From Bacteroidales bacterium (lineage in GTDB: Bacteria > Bacteroidota > Bacteroidia > Bacteroidales > UBA7960): a stretch of 29,360 bases of DNA. Each line of letters starts with the position of its first letter. Positions within the stretch are counted from its first letter, which is position 1. Shown here in pieces: positions 8,497 through 16,113 of this stretch. Location: positions 1 through 29,360 of the forward strand of contig PWGY01000153.1 in assembly GCA_003554665.1 (NCBI GenBank), read 5' to 3'. Below the pieces are notes generated by a model. The model saw nothing but the letters and a program-made list of their open reading frames with translations, ran no database searches and was not told the DNA's origin. Made by a program: the position numbers and the translations under genes.

Positions 8497-10161
8497 ATGA
8501 GTATGTTTTGTTTTCAATGTCAGGAAGCCGCGAAAAACACAGGATGCACCGTTAAAGGCGTCTGCGGTAAAGAACCCGAAGTAGCGGGCATTCAGGATGT
8601 GGCCATGTATTTTCTGAGAGGCCTGTCGGTCTACGCCAACAAAGGCAGGGAAAGCGGAATCACCGACCACAGGATCGACCGCTATGTGATGGAAACCCTT
8701 TTTATGACCATCACCAATGCCAACTTTGACAAGGCGCGTTTCGTTGAGAAGATCAGGGAAGGATTTGCCCTGCGGAATGAGCTGAGAAGCAAACTGAAGG
8801 ATGCAGGTGTACAAATTAACAGCGAAGAACTTCCGGCAGCAGCCACCTGGGAAGCTTCCACACCGGAAGAATTTGACAGCAAAGCCATGGAGGCAGGTGT
8901 ACTGCAGATGACGGAAAACGAAGACGTCCGCTCATTGCGTGAACTGCTGATCTATGGCATTAAGGGAATGGCTGCCTATGCCGAGCATGCAGATAACCTC
9001 GGAGAAATCAGCGAAGAAGTCAATGCTTTCATGCAAAAAGGCCTGGCTGCTACGCTGGACGACAGCCTGAGCGGAGATGAGCTTACTGCCATGGTGCTTG
9101 AATGCGGAAGCAAAGGTGTTGAAGTAATGGCGCTGCTCGACAAAGCCAATACCGGCAAGTATGGTCATCCCGAAATTACGAGTGTCAACCTCGGTGTACG
9201 GAATAACCCTGCCATACTGATCAGCGGCCACGACCTGCGTGACATGGAGGATCTGCTGGAGCAGACCAGGGATACCGGAGTTGACGTGTACACCCACAGT
9301 GAGATGTTACCCGCCAACTACTACCCTGCCTTCAAAAAGTATGATCACTTTGTGGGTAATTACGGGAACTCCTGGTGGAAGCAACGGGAAGAGTTTGAAA
9401 AATTCAATGGCCCGATCTTGTTCACCACCAATTGTATTGTGCCCCCGCTGAAAAGTGCAACCTATGCTGACAGGATCTACACCACAGGTTCTTCGGGCCT
9501 TGCGGGTGCCACGCACATTCCGGAACGCCCGGAAGGCGGACGCAAGGATTTTTCTGCCGTCATTGAGCACGCCAAAAAGTGCGACAGTCCGGAAGAAATT
9601 GAAAACGGTGAAATTGTCGGCGGATTCGCCCATAACCAGGTAATACAACTGGCAGACAAAGTGGTGGATGCCGTTAAGTCAGGAGCGATCAGGAAATTCT
9701 TTGTAATGGCAGGTTGTGACGGCCGGATGAAAAGCCGCGACTACTATACCGAATTTGCCGAGGCACTTCCGAAAGACACTGTGATACTTACGGCAGGATG
9801 CGCGAAGTACAGGTACAACAAGCTTCCTCTGGGCGACATCGGCGGCATTCCAAGGGTTCTGGATGCAGGACAGTGCAACGACAGTTATTCGCTGGCGGTG
9901 ATCGCACTGAAACTGAAGGAAGTATTTGAGCTGAACGACATCAACGAACTGCCCATTGCCTATAACATTGCATGGTATGAGCAGAAGGCGGTAATTGTAC
10001 TGCTGGCATTGCTGTCGCTTGGTGTGAAAAACATTCACCTCGGGCCTACATTGCCTGCTTTCCTCTCACCCAATGTAGCCAACGTGCTGGTAGAAAACTT
10101 TGGCATCAGCGGCATTGGTACGGTAGACGAAGACATGAAAATTTTACTGGGTGAAAATTAA
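8497..10161 (+). CDS. hcp: Hydroxylamine reductase / hybrid-cluster protein, class I
   Basis: The 554-residue Hcp carries the N-terminal cysteines Cys5, Cys8, Cys17 and Cys23 (spacing CX2CX8CX5C), the class I pattern that binds a [4Fe-4S] cluster. All hybrid-cluster ligands are present: His245, Glu269, Cys313, Cys407 (the persulfide cysteine), Cys435, Cys460, Glu495 and Lys497. Each is exactly one position after the Desulfovibrio vulgaris residue. Hcp reduces hydroxylamine in vitro and nitric oxide to nitrous oxide in anaerobic cells, protecting against nitrosative stress; some Hcp proteins also transnitrosylate. The gene is third in the operon led by the Rrf2 regulator. A strong stem-loop follows the stop by about 20 bases. 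Confidence 0.98.
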   Translation: MSMFCFQCQEAAKNTGCTVKGVCGKEPEVAGIQDVAMYFLRGLSVYANKGRESGITDHRIDRYVMETLFMTITNANFDKARFVEKIREGFALRNELRSKLKDAGVQINSEELPAAATWEASTPEEFDSKAMEAGVLQMTENEDVRSLRELLIYGIKGMAAYAEHADNLGEISEEVNAFMQKGLAATLDDSLSGDELTAMVLECGSKGVEVMALLDKANTGKYGHPEITSVNLGVRNNPAILISGHDLRDMEDLLEQTRDTGVDVYTHSEMLPANYYPAFKKYDHFVGNYGNSWWKQREEFEKFNGPILFTTNCIVPPLKSATYADRIYTTGSSGLAGATHIPERPEGGRKDFSAVIEHAKKCDSPEEIENGEIVGGFAHNQVIQLADKVVDAVKSGAIRKFFVMAGCDGRMKSRDYYTEFAEALPKDTVILTAGCAKYRYNKLPLGDIGGIPRVLDAGQCNDSYSLAVIALKLKEVFELNDINELPIAYNIAWYEQKAVIVLLALLSLGVKNIHLGPTLPAFLSPNVANVLVENFGISGIGTVDEDMKILLGEN

Positions 10162-10181
10162 TCCGTAATTTAACACACCTG

Positions 10182-10222
10182 TTCCGGGGCAGGGAAGGAA
10201 AACCCCTTCTCTGCCCCCGGAA
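10182..10222 (+). terminator. Strong stem-loop after hcp (terminator or mRNA 3-prime-end stabiliser)
   Basis: Arms at 10182-10198 and 10205-10222 pair over 17 base pairs, with one bulged C and one G-U pair, around a 6-base loop. No T run follows, so it may act as a stabilising or processing hairpin and not a classic intrinsic terminator. It would lower expression of the bfd-like gene relative to hcp if it does stop transcription. Confidence 0.5.
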
Positions 10223-10263
10223 CCATCAATGTGTACTACCCCGGAACCATCAATGTATAACTA
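10215..10263 (+). repeat. Two-copy direct repeat, 24-base period
   Basis: CCCCGGAACCATCAATGT occurs at 10215-10232 and again at 10239-10256, each followed by a similar ACTA-ending tail. The first copy supplies part of the right arm of the stem-loop at 10182-10222. The second copy also carries CCCCGGAA, able to pair with the same left arm. Confidence 0.85.
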
Positions 10264-10280
10264 AGCCCATGAAAACCAAC

Positions 10281-10399
10281 AACCAACAACCCCGCGGGCC
10301 ATTTACCAAACCATGGACAACTTCCCCAACACACGGCCCAGGAGAACCAACAACCGGAGGGGGCGAAGCACCCGACTAACCAAGGCGCGAAGCGCCGTT
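10281..10399 (+). repeat. Intergenic mini-hairpin repeat, copy 1 (119 bp)
   Basis: This unit is followed directly by a second copy with six scattered substitutions and a different terminal hairpin. It begins AACCAACAAC and has almost no T on the plus strand outside the block ATTTACC. It ends with two small hairpins: GGGGGC-GAA-GCACCC at 10359-10373 and GGCGC-GAA-GCGCC at 10384-10396. Both centre on GCGAAGC, a sequence known to fold as an unusually stable DNA mini-hairpin. A partial earlier unit (GCCCATGAAAACCAACAACC, from 10265) precedes it. The 372-base gap between hcp and the bfd-like gene consists of this copy, copy 2, the direct repeat and the stem-loop. No protein-coding gene is evident. 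Confidence 0.85.
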
Positions 10400-10520
10400 A
10401 ACCAACAACCTCGCGGTCCATTTACCAAACCATGGGCAGCTTCCCCAACACACGGCCCATGAGAACCAACAACCGGAGGGTGCGAAGCACCCGACTAACC
10501 AAGGGGGCGCAGCCCTCGTT
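10400..10520 (+). repeat. Intergenic mini-hairpin repeat, copy 2 (121 bp)
   Basis: This second tandem copy has GGGTGC-GAA-GCACCC at 10478-10492, fully paired where copy 1 has a mismatch. Its last hairpin is GGGGGC-GCA-GCCCTC at 10503-10517, with a different stem from copy 1 but again a three-base GNA loop. It ends 13 bases before the start of the bfd-like gene, so it would lie in that gene's leader. Confidence 0.85.
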
Positions 10521-10533
10521 AAAAGAATAAGCC

Positions 10534-10722
10534 ATGCCAGATCCTATCATTTGTACATGCAATGAAATCACACAAAGCGAAATTGAAAAAGCCATCCGCG
10601 ATCAGAAACTCAAAACAATTGAAGAGGTAGGTGATGCCACCACAGCAGGTACCGTATGCGGAGGTTGCGTAGACGACATTTTTATTCTGCTTGAGAAAAT
10701 TAATGGCAAAGTGGATTTATAG
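10534..10722 (+). CDS. Bfd-like [2Fe-2S]-binding protein
   Basis: The 62-residue protein shows the Bfd-type pattern Cys7-X-Cys9, then Cys42-X2-Cys45 (CXCX32CXXC), filling the whole length of a BFD-like [2Fe-2S] domain. Bacterioferritin-associated ferredoxin passes electrons to bacterioferritin to release stored iron. Similar small domains also serve as electron carriers or as modules of nitrite reductase and NifU. It follows hcp on the same strand after the repeat-filled gap, with a ferritin nearby. Both an electron-transfer role with Hcp and an iron-release role are possible. The nearby ferritin is the non-heme type, which argues against a classical Bfd-bacterioferritin pair. No separate promoter is evident. 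Confidence 0.88.
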   Translation: MPDPIICTCNEITQSEIEKAIRDQKLKTIEEVGDATTAGTVCGGCVDDIFILLEKINGKVDL

Positions 10723-10767
10723 CTCATTTACAGGGGAGCGGAGTGGTATTTTTTTATACAGGTTTCT

Positions 10768-10775
10768 TATATTTA
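10768..10775 (+). promoter_or_regulatory. Possible -7 element for the beta-lactamase-family gene
   Basis: TATATTTA matches seven of eight positions' requirements for TAnnTTTG (final G replaced by A), 25 bases before the start codon. No TTG lies at the -33 distance. Confidence 0.3.
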
Positions 10776-10800
10776 CCCTTTCTAAAAAACATCCCCTCCG

Positions 10801-12747
10801 ATGAACCCGACCTTACGCTTTTTTTTTCTTTTCCTGCTGGTTTTTTCCGGGACAAGCCCGGTACTCCCGTCAAACTACGACCCTGCCGGATCAAACAACG
10901 ACCCTGCACTTTCCGACACCCTGCCTGCTCTTTCTTTTCAGGACACGCTGGCGCTTGAAGCATTTATGGACGGCGTTATGCTTGCCACAATGGATGAAAT
11001 GAAAATAGCCGGTGCTTCCGTTTCACTCGTTCATCAGGGAGAACTTCTGCTTAACAAAGGCTACGGATACACCAATATCGAGACAGGAAGCAAGGTGGAT
11101 CCCGGACAGAGCCTGTTCAGACTCGGATCCATTTCCAAGCTGTTCACCTGGATCGCTGTTTTACAACAGGTAGAACAGGGCAACCTCAGCCTTGACGCAG
11201 ACATCAACCAATACCTGACCTCATTCAGTATTCCCGACACCTATGATGAGCCCGTTACCCTGCGTAGCCTGATGTCTCACACCCCTGGTTTTGAGGATGT
11301 ATTGCTTCACCTTTTCCTCCGTGAAGAAGATCCGGTTTTGCCACTGGAGGAAAAATTTCGCAAAAAATTTCCCCGGCGTATCCAGCCTCCCCTTCAGGAA
11401 GCTGCCTACAGCAACCACGGAAGCGGCCTTGCGCAGCTCCTTGTGGAAAAAGCCAGCGAAATGCCTTTCGAAGAATACGCAGAGGCTTATATTTTCTCCC
11501 CCCTGGGCATGAATGCTTCCACATTCAGGCAACCTGTTCCCGACGATCAGAAATCTCATATGTCAACCGGTTATGCATGGCAAAATGGTCAGTTTCAATC
11601 CAGGGGTTTTGAGGTGCTCCCCATGACAGGAGCCGGAGGTGCATCTTCCACAGCGTCCGATATGGCAGTTTTTATGAAGGCCCTGCTTAACCAGACCCGT
11701 CACGACACCATCAGCCTGCTTGATTCGGCCACCTATGCCATCATGCATGAGCCTGTCTTACAACACGCACCGGGAATGAACCCTGCCCTGCACGGGTTCA
11801 TTGACAGCAGCAGGAGACACCTTCAGATCATAGGTCACGGTGGCAATACTTTTTTATTCCACTCGCTGCTTGCCTTGTTCCCGGAACATGATACAGCACT
11901 GTTTATGTCTTTTAACGGTGAAAACGCACAAAAAAGCTACAACAATGTACTGAATCACTTCCTGAACCGTTACTTTCCTCCACCTTCTGATCCTCCAGCC
12001 ACCATTGACCTGAACCCCGAATACCTGGAAGGCTTTACAGGCAAATACATGTCCAACAGACGTCCGCATTCCAGCATGTTGAAGATCATCGGAAGCTTGA
12101 ATAACCTTGAGGTAGAAGCTACAGAAGGAGGCATTCGCTTCCGTGACATTTCCGGAGAAACACACCATCTGACCCCGGTAGACAGCACAACTTTTTTCCT
12201 GGAACAGCGCAATACTTATGTGGGTTTCAGCCGCCAGGGCGGGGAAGCTGCAGATAAGCTATACCTGAGTGAATATCCCATCATGGCATATAACCGGGTC
12301 ACCGGCCTGTATCACATGCATTTTCATTTGATTGTTCTGATAATTACCGTTTTGTGTGCACTGTATATTCTGATTGTCTGGCCCTGGCTGTATTTTGCCA
12401 GAAGGCAATATGACAAAAAGCCCCGGGCACTCCATAACCTGCCGGTATTTCCAAAACTCATTGCATGGATCACATCGCTGTTCTTCCTGTTGTTTTACCT
12501 TTTACTATTCTCTTCTGCCAGTGGTGAAGAGATCATTTTCGGGATCCCCGGGGGAATAAAAGTCGCCTTGTTTTTCCCGATTGCGGCAATTCCCTTCACC
12601 CTCATAATGGTCGGCAGCAATTTTTACATTTGGAAAGTTCCCCGAACCAAAAACCTGAGCCGCCTTTTCTACGGGATGGCAACGCTTGCATTCCTTCTGA
12701 GCTTCTGGCAGCTTCATTTCTGGAATTTGCTGGGATGGCGATTCTGA
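10801..12747 (+). CDS. Serine beta-lactamase/PBP4*-family hydrolase with a C-terminal membrane domain
   Basis: The 648-residue protein starts with a signal peptide (about 1-24). The serine beta-lactamase family fold (PF00144 type) covers about residues 50-390. It shows the three active-site motifs: SISK (Ser110 to Lys113), YSN (Tyr203 to Asn205) and HGG (346-348) in place of the KTG motif. Such proteins include class C beta-lactamases, D-aminopeptidases and esterases; HGG is common in the non-lactamase members, so antibiotic hydrolysis should not be assumed. After a linker domain (about 400-495), four hydrophobic segments follow near 507-532, 551-571, 586-611 and 621-641, anchoring it in the inner membrane with the catalytic part outside the cytoplasm. 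A lipoprotein gene begins 12 bases after its stop and is probably cotranscribed. Substrate unknown; cell-wall peptides are a guess. Confidence 0.9.
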   Translation: MNPTLRFFFLFLLVFSGTSPVLPSNYDPAGSNNDPALSDTLPALSFQDTLALEAFMDGVMLATMDEMKIAGASVSLVHQGELLLNKGYGYTNIETGSKVDPGQSLFRLGSISKLFTWIAVLQQVEQGNLSLDADINQYLTSFSIPDTYDEPVTLRSLMSHTPGFEDVLLHLFLREEDPVLPLEEKFRKKFPRRIQPPLQEAAYSNHGSGLAQLLVEKASEMPFEEYAEAYIFSPLGMNASTFRQPVPDDQKSHMSTGYAWQNGQFQSRGFEVLPMTGAGGASSTASDMAVFMKALLNQTRHDTISLLDSATYAIMHEPVLQHAPGMNPALHGFIDSSRRHLQIIGHGGNTFLFHSLLALFPEHDTALFMSFNGENAQKSYNNVLNHFLNRYFPPPSDPPATIDLNPEYLEGFTGKYMSNRRPHSSMLKIIGSLNNLEVEATEGGIRFRDISGETHHLTPVDSTTFFLEQRNTYVGFSRQGGEAADKLYLSEYPIMAYNRVTGLYHMHFHLIVLIITVLCALYILIVWPWLYFARRQYDKKPRALHNLPVFPKLIAWITSLFFLLFYLLLFSSASGEEIIFGIPGGIKVALFFPIAAIPFTLIMVGSNFYIWKVPRTKNLSRLFYGMATLAFLLSFWQLHFWNLLGWRF

Positions 12748-12759
12748 AACAATCAATTT

Positions 12760-13515
12760 ATGCGCAGGATATTCACCATGATTGTCATTTTCGCAATGCT
12801 GCCAATGTATGCATGCGGCCCCCGTACTGATGCTCCGGATTCGCTCCCCGAAGCGGATAAAAGGGCAACCTGGCCGGATCAGCGTATGGACCGATGGCTC
12901 AGCTATTACGGATTTGAGAAGGAAGAGTTCACCGACTCAGCCACCTATGCGAAACCTTATCGTTTGGAAAAACAAACATTTGATTTTAGCAGGGAGGACC
13001 CTTTTTCTGAATTGTATGTTTTCAATTCCGATTCAACCCTGGCCATTGACCTCGACAGCTACCACCTTGTCCTTGAAAAAGATCAGCAAGGCATGTTGTT
13101 CACACCGGGGCGCAGTCCGGATATGGAGATCGGGCTCATAGACCTGGCAGAAAGCAAACGGGAACGTTTGTTGTTCTGCGGCCCTGCCTGCCTGTTTGAA
13201 GAAGGGAGTTTTCACCCCCGCGGACATATCGTAATAGCCGGGTTCAGCCAGAATGGAGAAGGTTACCTCCCTACCATCTGGATTGTTGACCCCGCAGCAG
13301 ACTCCTTGCGTGTCAAAAATATTCCGGAGCCATATAAGCCTGAAAAAATTAACTACCTTCCCGATGTACGGTTAAAACACATCCGCTTCTACAATGATGA
13401 CGGATCTCCCGTCACTGCAGGTATGCAGGCCGTAATTTTATCGAAAAATTACAAAAAACCACATGGGGCATCCTGCCTTATGTATAATATACCTGACCCC
13501 ATGGCAGGGATATGA
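12760..13515 (+). CDS. Putative lipoprotein of unknown function
   Basis: The 251-residue protein starts with a short hydrophobic signal ending in a plausible lipobox (PMYAC, Cys19 followed by Gly). It is therefore probably lipid-anchored in the envelope. The rest is soluble, with aromatic and acidic residues and a beta-rich look, for example GHIVIAGFSQNGEGYLPTIW and VDPAADSLRVKNI. I recognise no domain. Only 12 bases separate it from the membrane-anchored beta-lactamase-family gene, so the two are likely expressed together and may act together. It ends about 10 bases before the promoter of the next gene. Confidence 0.75.
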   Translation: MRRIFTMIVIFAMLPMYACGPRTDAPDSLPEADKRATWPDQRMDRWLSYYGFEKEEFTDSATYAKPYRLEKQTFDFSREDPFSELYVFNSDSTLAIDLDSYHLVLEKDQQGMLFTPGRSPDMEIGLIDLAESKRERLLFCGPACLFEEGSFHPRGHIVIAGFSQNGEGYLPTIWIVDPAADSLRVKNIPEPYKPEKINYLPDVRLKHIRFYNDDGSPVTAGMQAVILSKNYKKPHGASCLMYNIPDPMAGI

Positions 13516-13525
13516 AGGGCTTTTA

Positions 13526-13533
13526 TATCTTTG
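13526..13533 (+). promoter_or_regulatory. Promoter -7 element of the DUF5916 gene
   Basis: TATCTTTG is a full match to TAnnTTTG and lies 40 bases before the start codon, directly after the upstream gene ends. No TTG is visible at the -33 distance. Confidence 0.5.
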
Positions 13534-13573
13534 CGCTGACAAAAGCGTTACCACCAGTTTTCCAAATAAATAG

Positions 13574-16039
13574 ATGAACAGGATTCGTTTCAGCATATCC
13601 GCCTCCCTGATTATATTTTTCCTTATTCTTTCAGGATTGCAGTCCGCTGCGGCTTCGGAAAACCGCAAATTTTTAAATGCCGTAAGGGTTTCTTCCCCAC
13701 CCCTTATTGACGGAACCATGCAGGATCCGGCATGGGAAAAAGCCAATGTGGCAAGTGACTTTTTCCAGTATGAACCTTACAACGACCGGCCTGCCAGCCA
13801 GGAAACCGAAGTACGGGTTCTGTATGATGACAATGCCGTTTACATTGCCGCCAAAATGTACGATCACCCCGACAGCATCCTGACAGAAATGGGCCTGCGG
13901 AACTCGGGAAATAACCTGAATGCAGATCGCTTTTATGTGGATATCAACCCCTTTGATGACGGCATCAACGGGTTCAGGTTCCAGGTATCCTCATCCGGCG
14001 TACAAACCGACAGCAACATGTCTGGTGGAGGGCGCGGTGACACTAACTGGGATGCCGTTTGGATCAGCGAGGTAAGCATCACTGATCAGGGATGGATTGT
14101 GGAAATTGAGATCCCTTATTCCGCCCTGCGCTTTCCGCGGGGAGAAATGCAGGAATGGGGAATAAACTTTTGGCGGGAAGTCCGCCGCACACGGGAAACC
14201 TCAAGCTGGAACTATGTCAACCGCAGAGTGGGCGATGAGCTGGCCTATATGGGTGGGCTGAACGGGATCAACGGTGTTGAACCTCCAGTCCGTCTGGCGT
14301 TTTATCCATACCTCTCAGGCTACATGGAGAAAAATGGAATGGAACGCGGATGGGCCAACTCCTTCAATGGAGGGATGGATGTAAAATACGGTATCAGCCC
14401 CAGTTTTACCATGGACATGACCCTGATCCCCGATTTCGGCCAGGTACAGTCGGATGCCAAAGTGCTGAACCTTTCCCCCTATGAAGTAAAATATGACGAA
14501 AACAGACAATTTTTTACTGAAGGGATGGAATTGTTCGGAAAAGCCGACTTATTTTACTCACGCCGCATAGGGGCCCAACCACGCAATTATGACCGCGCAT
14601 CCAGCGAGCAGGAAGACCAGGAGATCATTTATGACAATCCGCTGGAAACCCAAATGATCAACGCCACCAAGGTTTCAGGACGAACCGGTTCAGGACTTGG
14701 ACTGGGTTTTTTCAATGCGATGACAGCTGCCGCCGAAGCAACGCTCAAAGACACCCTTACCGGTGAAACAAGAGAGGTTGTGACACAGCCTTTCACGAAC
14801 TACAACCTGATTGTAGCCGATCAAAGCCTACGCAACAACTCTTTCGTCAGCCTGATCAACACCAATGTGTCAGGAGCCGAAGAAGGATATACCGCCAATG
14901 TCACAGGCACCGATTTCCGGTTCATGGACAGCAGTAACATGTACAGGATCAGCGGATCAGGAGCAATCAGCCAGCAATACTTTTCCGATAAGGACAATGT
15001 ATTCGGGCATAAATATGATTTCAGAATCGGAAAATTCGGAGGAACCTGGCAGTTCAATTACAATCGCAATGTGATCAGTGACGAATATGACCAGGACGAC
15101 ATGGGATTTTTGCGAAGAAACAACAGGGTAGATGACGGGGTATCCGTCAGCCACAACATCTTCGATCCATTCTGGAGATTCTGGTCACTGACAAATTCTT
15201 TCAGTCTGACCTACAGTCGCCTGTATAGCCCAAGCACATTTACTAATCTGCGGCTGAATTACAGCATGCGGATGCTGTTTGACACCCGCTTTCACATCAG
15301 CCTCAATATGGATTATCATCCCAGGGGCGAAAGGGATTATTTTGAACCCAGGGTTCCCGGCCGTTTTTACAGAACCGATGAAGCTTACAGTACCCGCATG
15401 ACCTATTCATCAGATTATCGCAGAAGGGTTTATGTGGACGGCAATTTTTCTTATAGCAGAATCATGTCGGAAGAGCCCCAGGAAGAGTTTGGTTTTAACC
15501 TGACGCCAACCCTCCGGGTCAGTGACCGCCTCAATATGTCTTATGGGTTCGATTACAATGAAATGCAAAACGACATTGGCTACGTCAGGCAGCAGCATCC
15601 TGATTCCGTTTATTTTGGCCGAAGGCAATCCCCGACCATTACCAATACCTATGGGGCCACTTTCCTTTTCAGCAACGACCTCTCCGTGAATCTGGATTTA
15701 AGGCATTACTGGTCCAGAGTAGATTATGACGGAAAATACTTCTTCCTTGAAGAAGATGGCCGGCTAAGCCCCATTGAAGAAGACCTAAAGGTCAATGACA
15801 TCAATTACAATGCCTTCACTTTAGACATGCTTGTTACCTGGCACTTTGCCCCGGGCAGTCAGATGACTGTTGCCTGGAAAAATGTCATCGATCACCGTGA
15901 GCCCACATTGCCAGACAGCTATTACGACAATATCAGGCGCATGAGTGACCAGCCACAGATTAACAGCTTCTCGGTCAGATTCCTGTATTACATCGATTTC
16001 CAGTCAGTTCAGCAACTGAACCAGCGACTCAGAAGTTAA
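13574..16039 (+). CDS. DUF5916 protein with N-terminal CBM9-like domain (outer-membrane barrel type)
   Basis: The 821-residue protein has a signal peptide (about 1-27, ending SAAAS). A CBM9-like beta-sandwich follows at about 38-225: PPLIDGTMQDPAW, then VRVLYDDNAVYIAAKMYD and GWIVEIEIPYSALRF. The remainder is a long DUF5916 region of aromatic, amphipathic strands such as YGISPSFTMDMTLIPDFGQ, NRQFFTEGMELF and DVNLDLRHYW, typical of an outer-membrane barrel. This family is widespread in Bacteroidota. Its function is not established; the CBM9-like domain only suggests binding of a glycan or peptide end. It has its own promoter and is followed by the arg operon promoter, so it is probably a single-gene unit. 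No SusCD-type neighbours are present. Confidence 0.88.
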   Translation: MNRIRFSISASLIIFFLILSGLQSAAASENRKFLNAVRVSSPPLIDGTMQDPAWEKANVASDFFQYEPYNDRPASQETEVRVLYDDNAVYIAAKMYDHPDSILTEMGLRNSGNNLNADRFYVDINPFDDGINGFRFQVSSSGVQTDSNMSGGGRGDTNWDAVWISEVSITDQGWIVEIEIPYSALRFPRGEMQEWGINFWREVRRTRETSSWNYVNRRVGDELAYMGGLNGINGVEPPVRLAFYPYLSGYMEKNGMERGWANSFNGGMDVKYGISPSFTMDMTLIPDFGQVQSDAKVLNLSPYEVKYDENRQFFTEGMELFGKADLFYSRRIGAQPRNYDRASSEQEDQEIIYDNPLETQMINATKVSGRTGSGLGLGFFNAMTAAAEATLKDTLTGETREVVTQPFTNYNLIVADQSLRNNSFVSLINTNVSGAEEGYTANVTGTDFRFMDSSNMYRISGSGAISQQYFSDKDNVFGHKYDFRIGKFGGTWQFNYNRNVISDEYDQDDMGFLRRNNRVDDGVSVSHNIFDPFWRFWSLTNSFSLTYSRLYSPSTFTNLRLNYSMRMLFDTRFHISLNMDYHPRGERDYFEPRVPGRFYRTDEAYSTRMTYSSDYRRRVYVDGNFSYSRIMSEEPQEEFGFNLTPTLRVSDRLNMSYGFDYNEMQNDIGYVRQQHPDSVYFGRRQSPTITNTYGATFLFSNDLSVNLDLRHYWSRVDYDGKYFFLEEDGRLSPIEEDLKVNDINYNAFTLDMLVTWHFAPGSQMTVAWKNVIDHREPTLPDSYYDNIRRMSDQPQINSFSVRFLYYIDFQSVQQLNQRLRS

Positions 16040-16057
16040 CCTTTTTTTATTAAAAAT

Positions 16058-16088
16058 TTTGTACTACATCCAGAATTGTATATTTTTG
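16058..16088 (+). promoter_or_regulatory. Promoter of the argR-argG-argH-carA-carB operon
   Basis: TTTG at 16058-16061, a 19-base spacer, then TATTTTTG at 16081-16088: full matches to both Bacteroidota promoter elements at standard spacing. Transcription would start around 16093-16097, at the edge of the ARG-box-like palindrome. Confidence 0.82.
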
Positions 16089-16095
16089 CAGTTCA

Positions 16096-16113
16096 AATGC
16101 ATATTTATACATT
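16096..16113. promoter_or_regulatory. ARG-box-like operator abutting the argR start codon
   Basis: AATGCATATTTATACATT is an 18-base imperfect palindrome that fits the E. coli ARG box (WNTGAATWWWWATTCANW) except at two symmetrical bases. It covers the expected transcription start and ends one base before the argR ATG. ArgR bound here would repress its own operon; this is inferred from position and pattern. Confidence 0.55.

Noticed and set aside
10269..10379. Small ORF beginning MKTNNQQPRGPFTKPW inside repeat copy 1
   Set aside because: The frame is not kept in copy 2, where the matching frame stops early at TGA, and the between-copy changes preserve hairpins and not codons. It is better explained as a chance frame in a structured repeat.
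10281..10520. CRISPR array
   Set aside because: The repeats are about 120 bp, only two full copies, directly adjacent, without unique spacers and with no cas genes nearby.
10433..10530. Short ORF (MGSFPNTRPM...) in repeat copy 2 ending just before the bfd-like start
   Set aside because: Low-complexity, Arg/Thr-rich, uses a different frame from the copy 1 ORF, and has no sign of conservation. Translation cannot be ruled out but is not supported.
10719..10757. Terminator after the bfd-like gene
   Set aside because: There is a T run, but the only stem is GCTC/GAGC, 4 bp, with a long loop; too weak to call.
10801..12747. Acquired antibiotic-resistance beta-lactamase
   Set aside because: The HGG motif in place of KTG, the membrane tail and the chromosomal context with no mobile element argue for a housekeeping PBP4*/esterase-like enzyme and not a transferred resistance gene.
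16007..16048. Terminator after the DUF5916 gene (GTTCAG-CAA-CTGAAC hairpin and later T run)
   Set aside because: The hairpin lies within the coding sequence and about 20 bases before the T run, too far for an intrinsic terminator.
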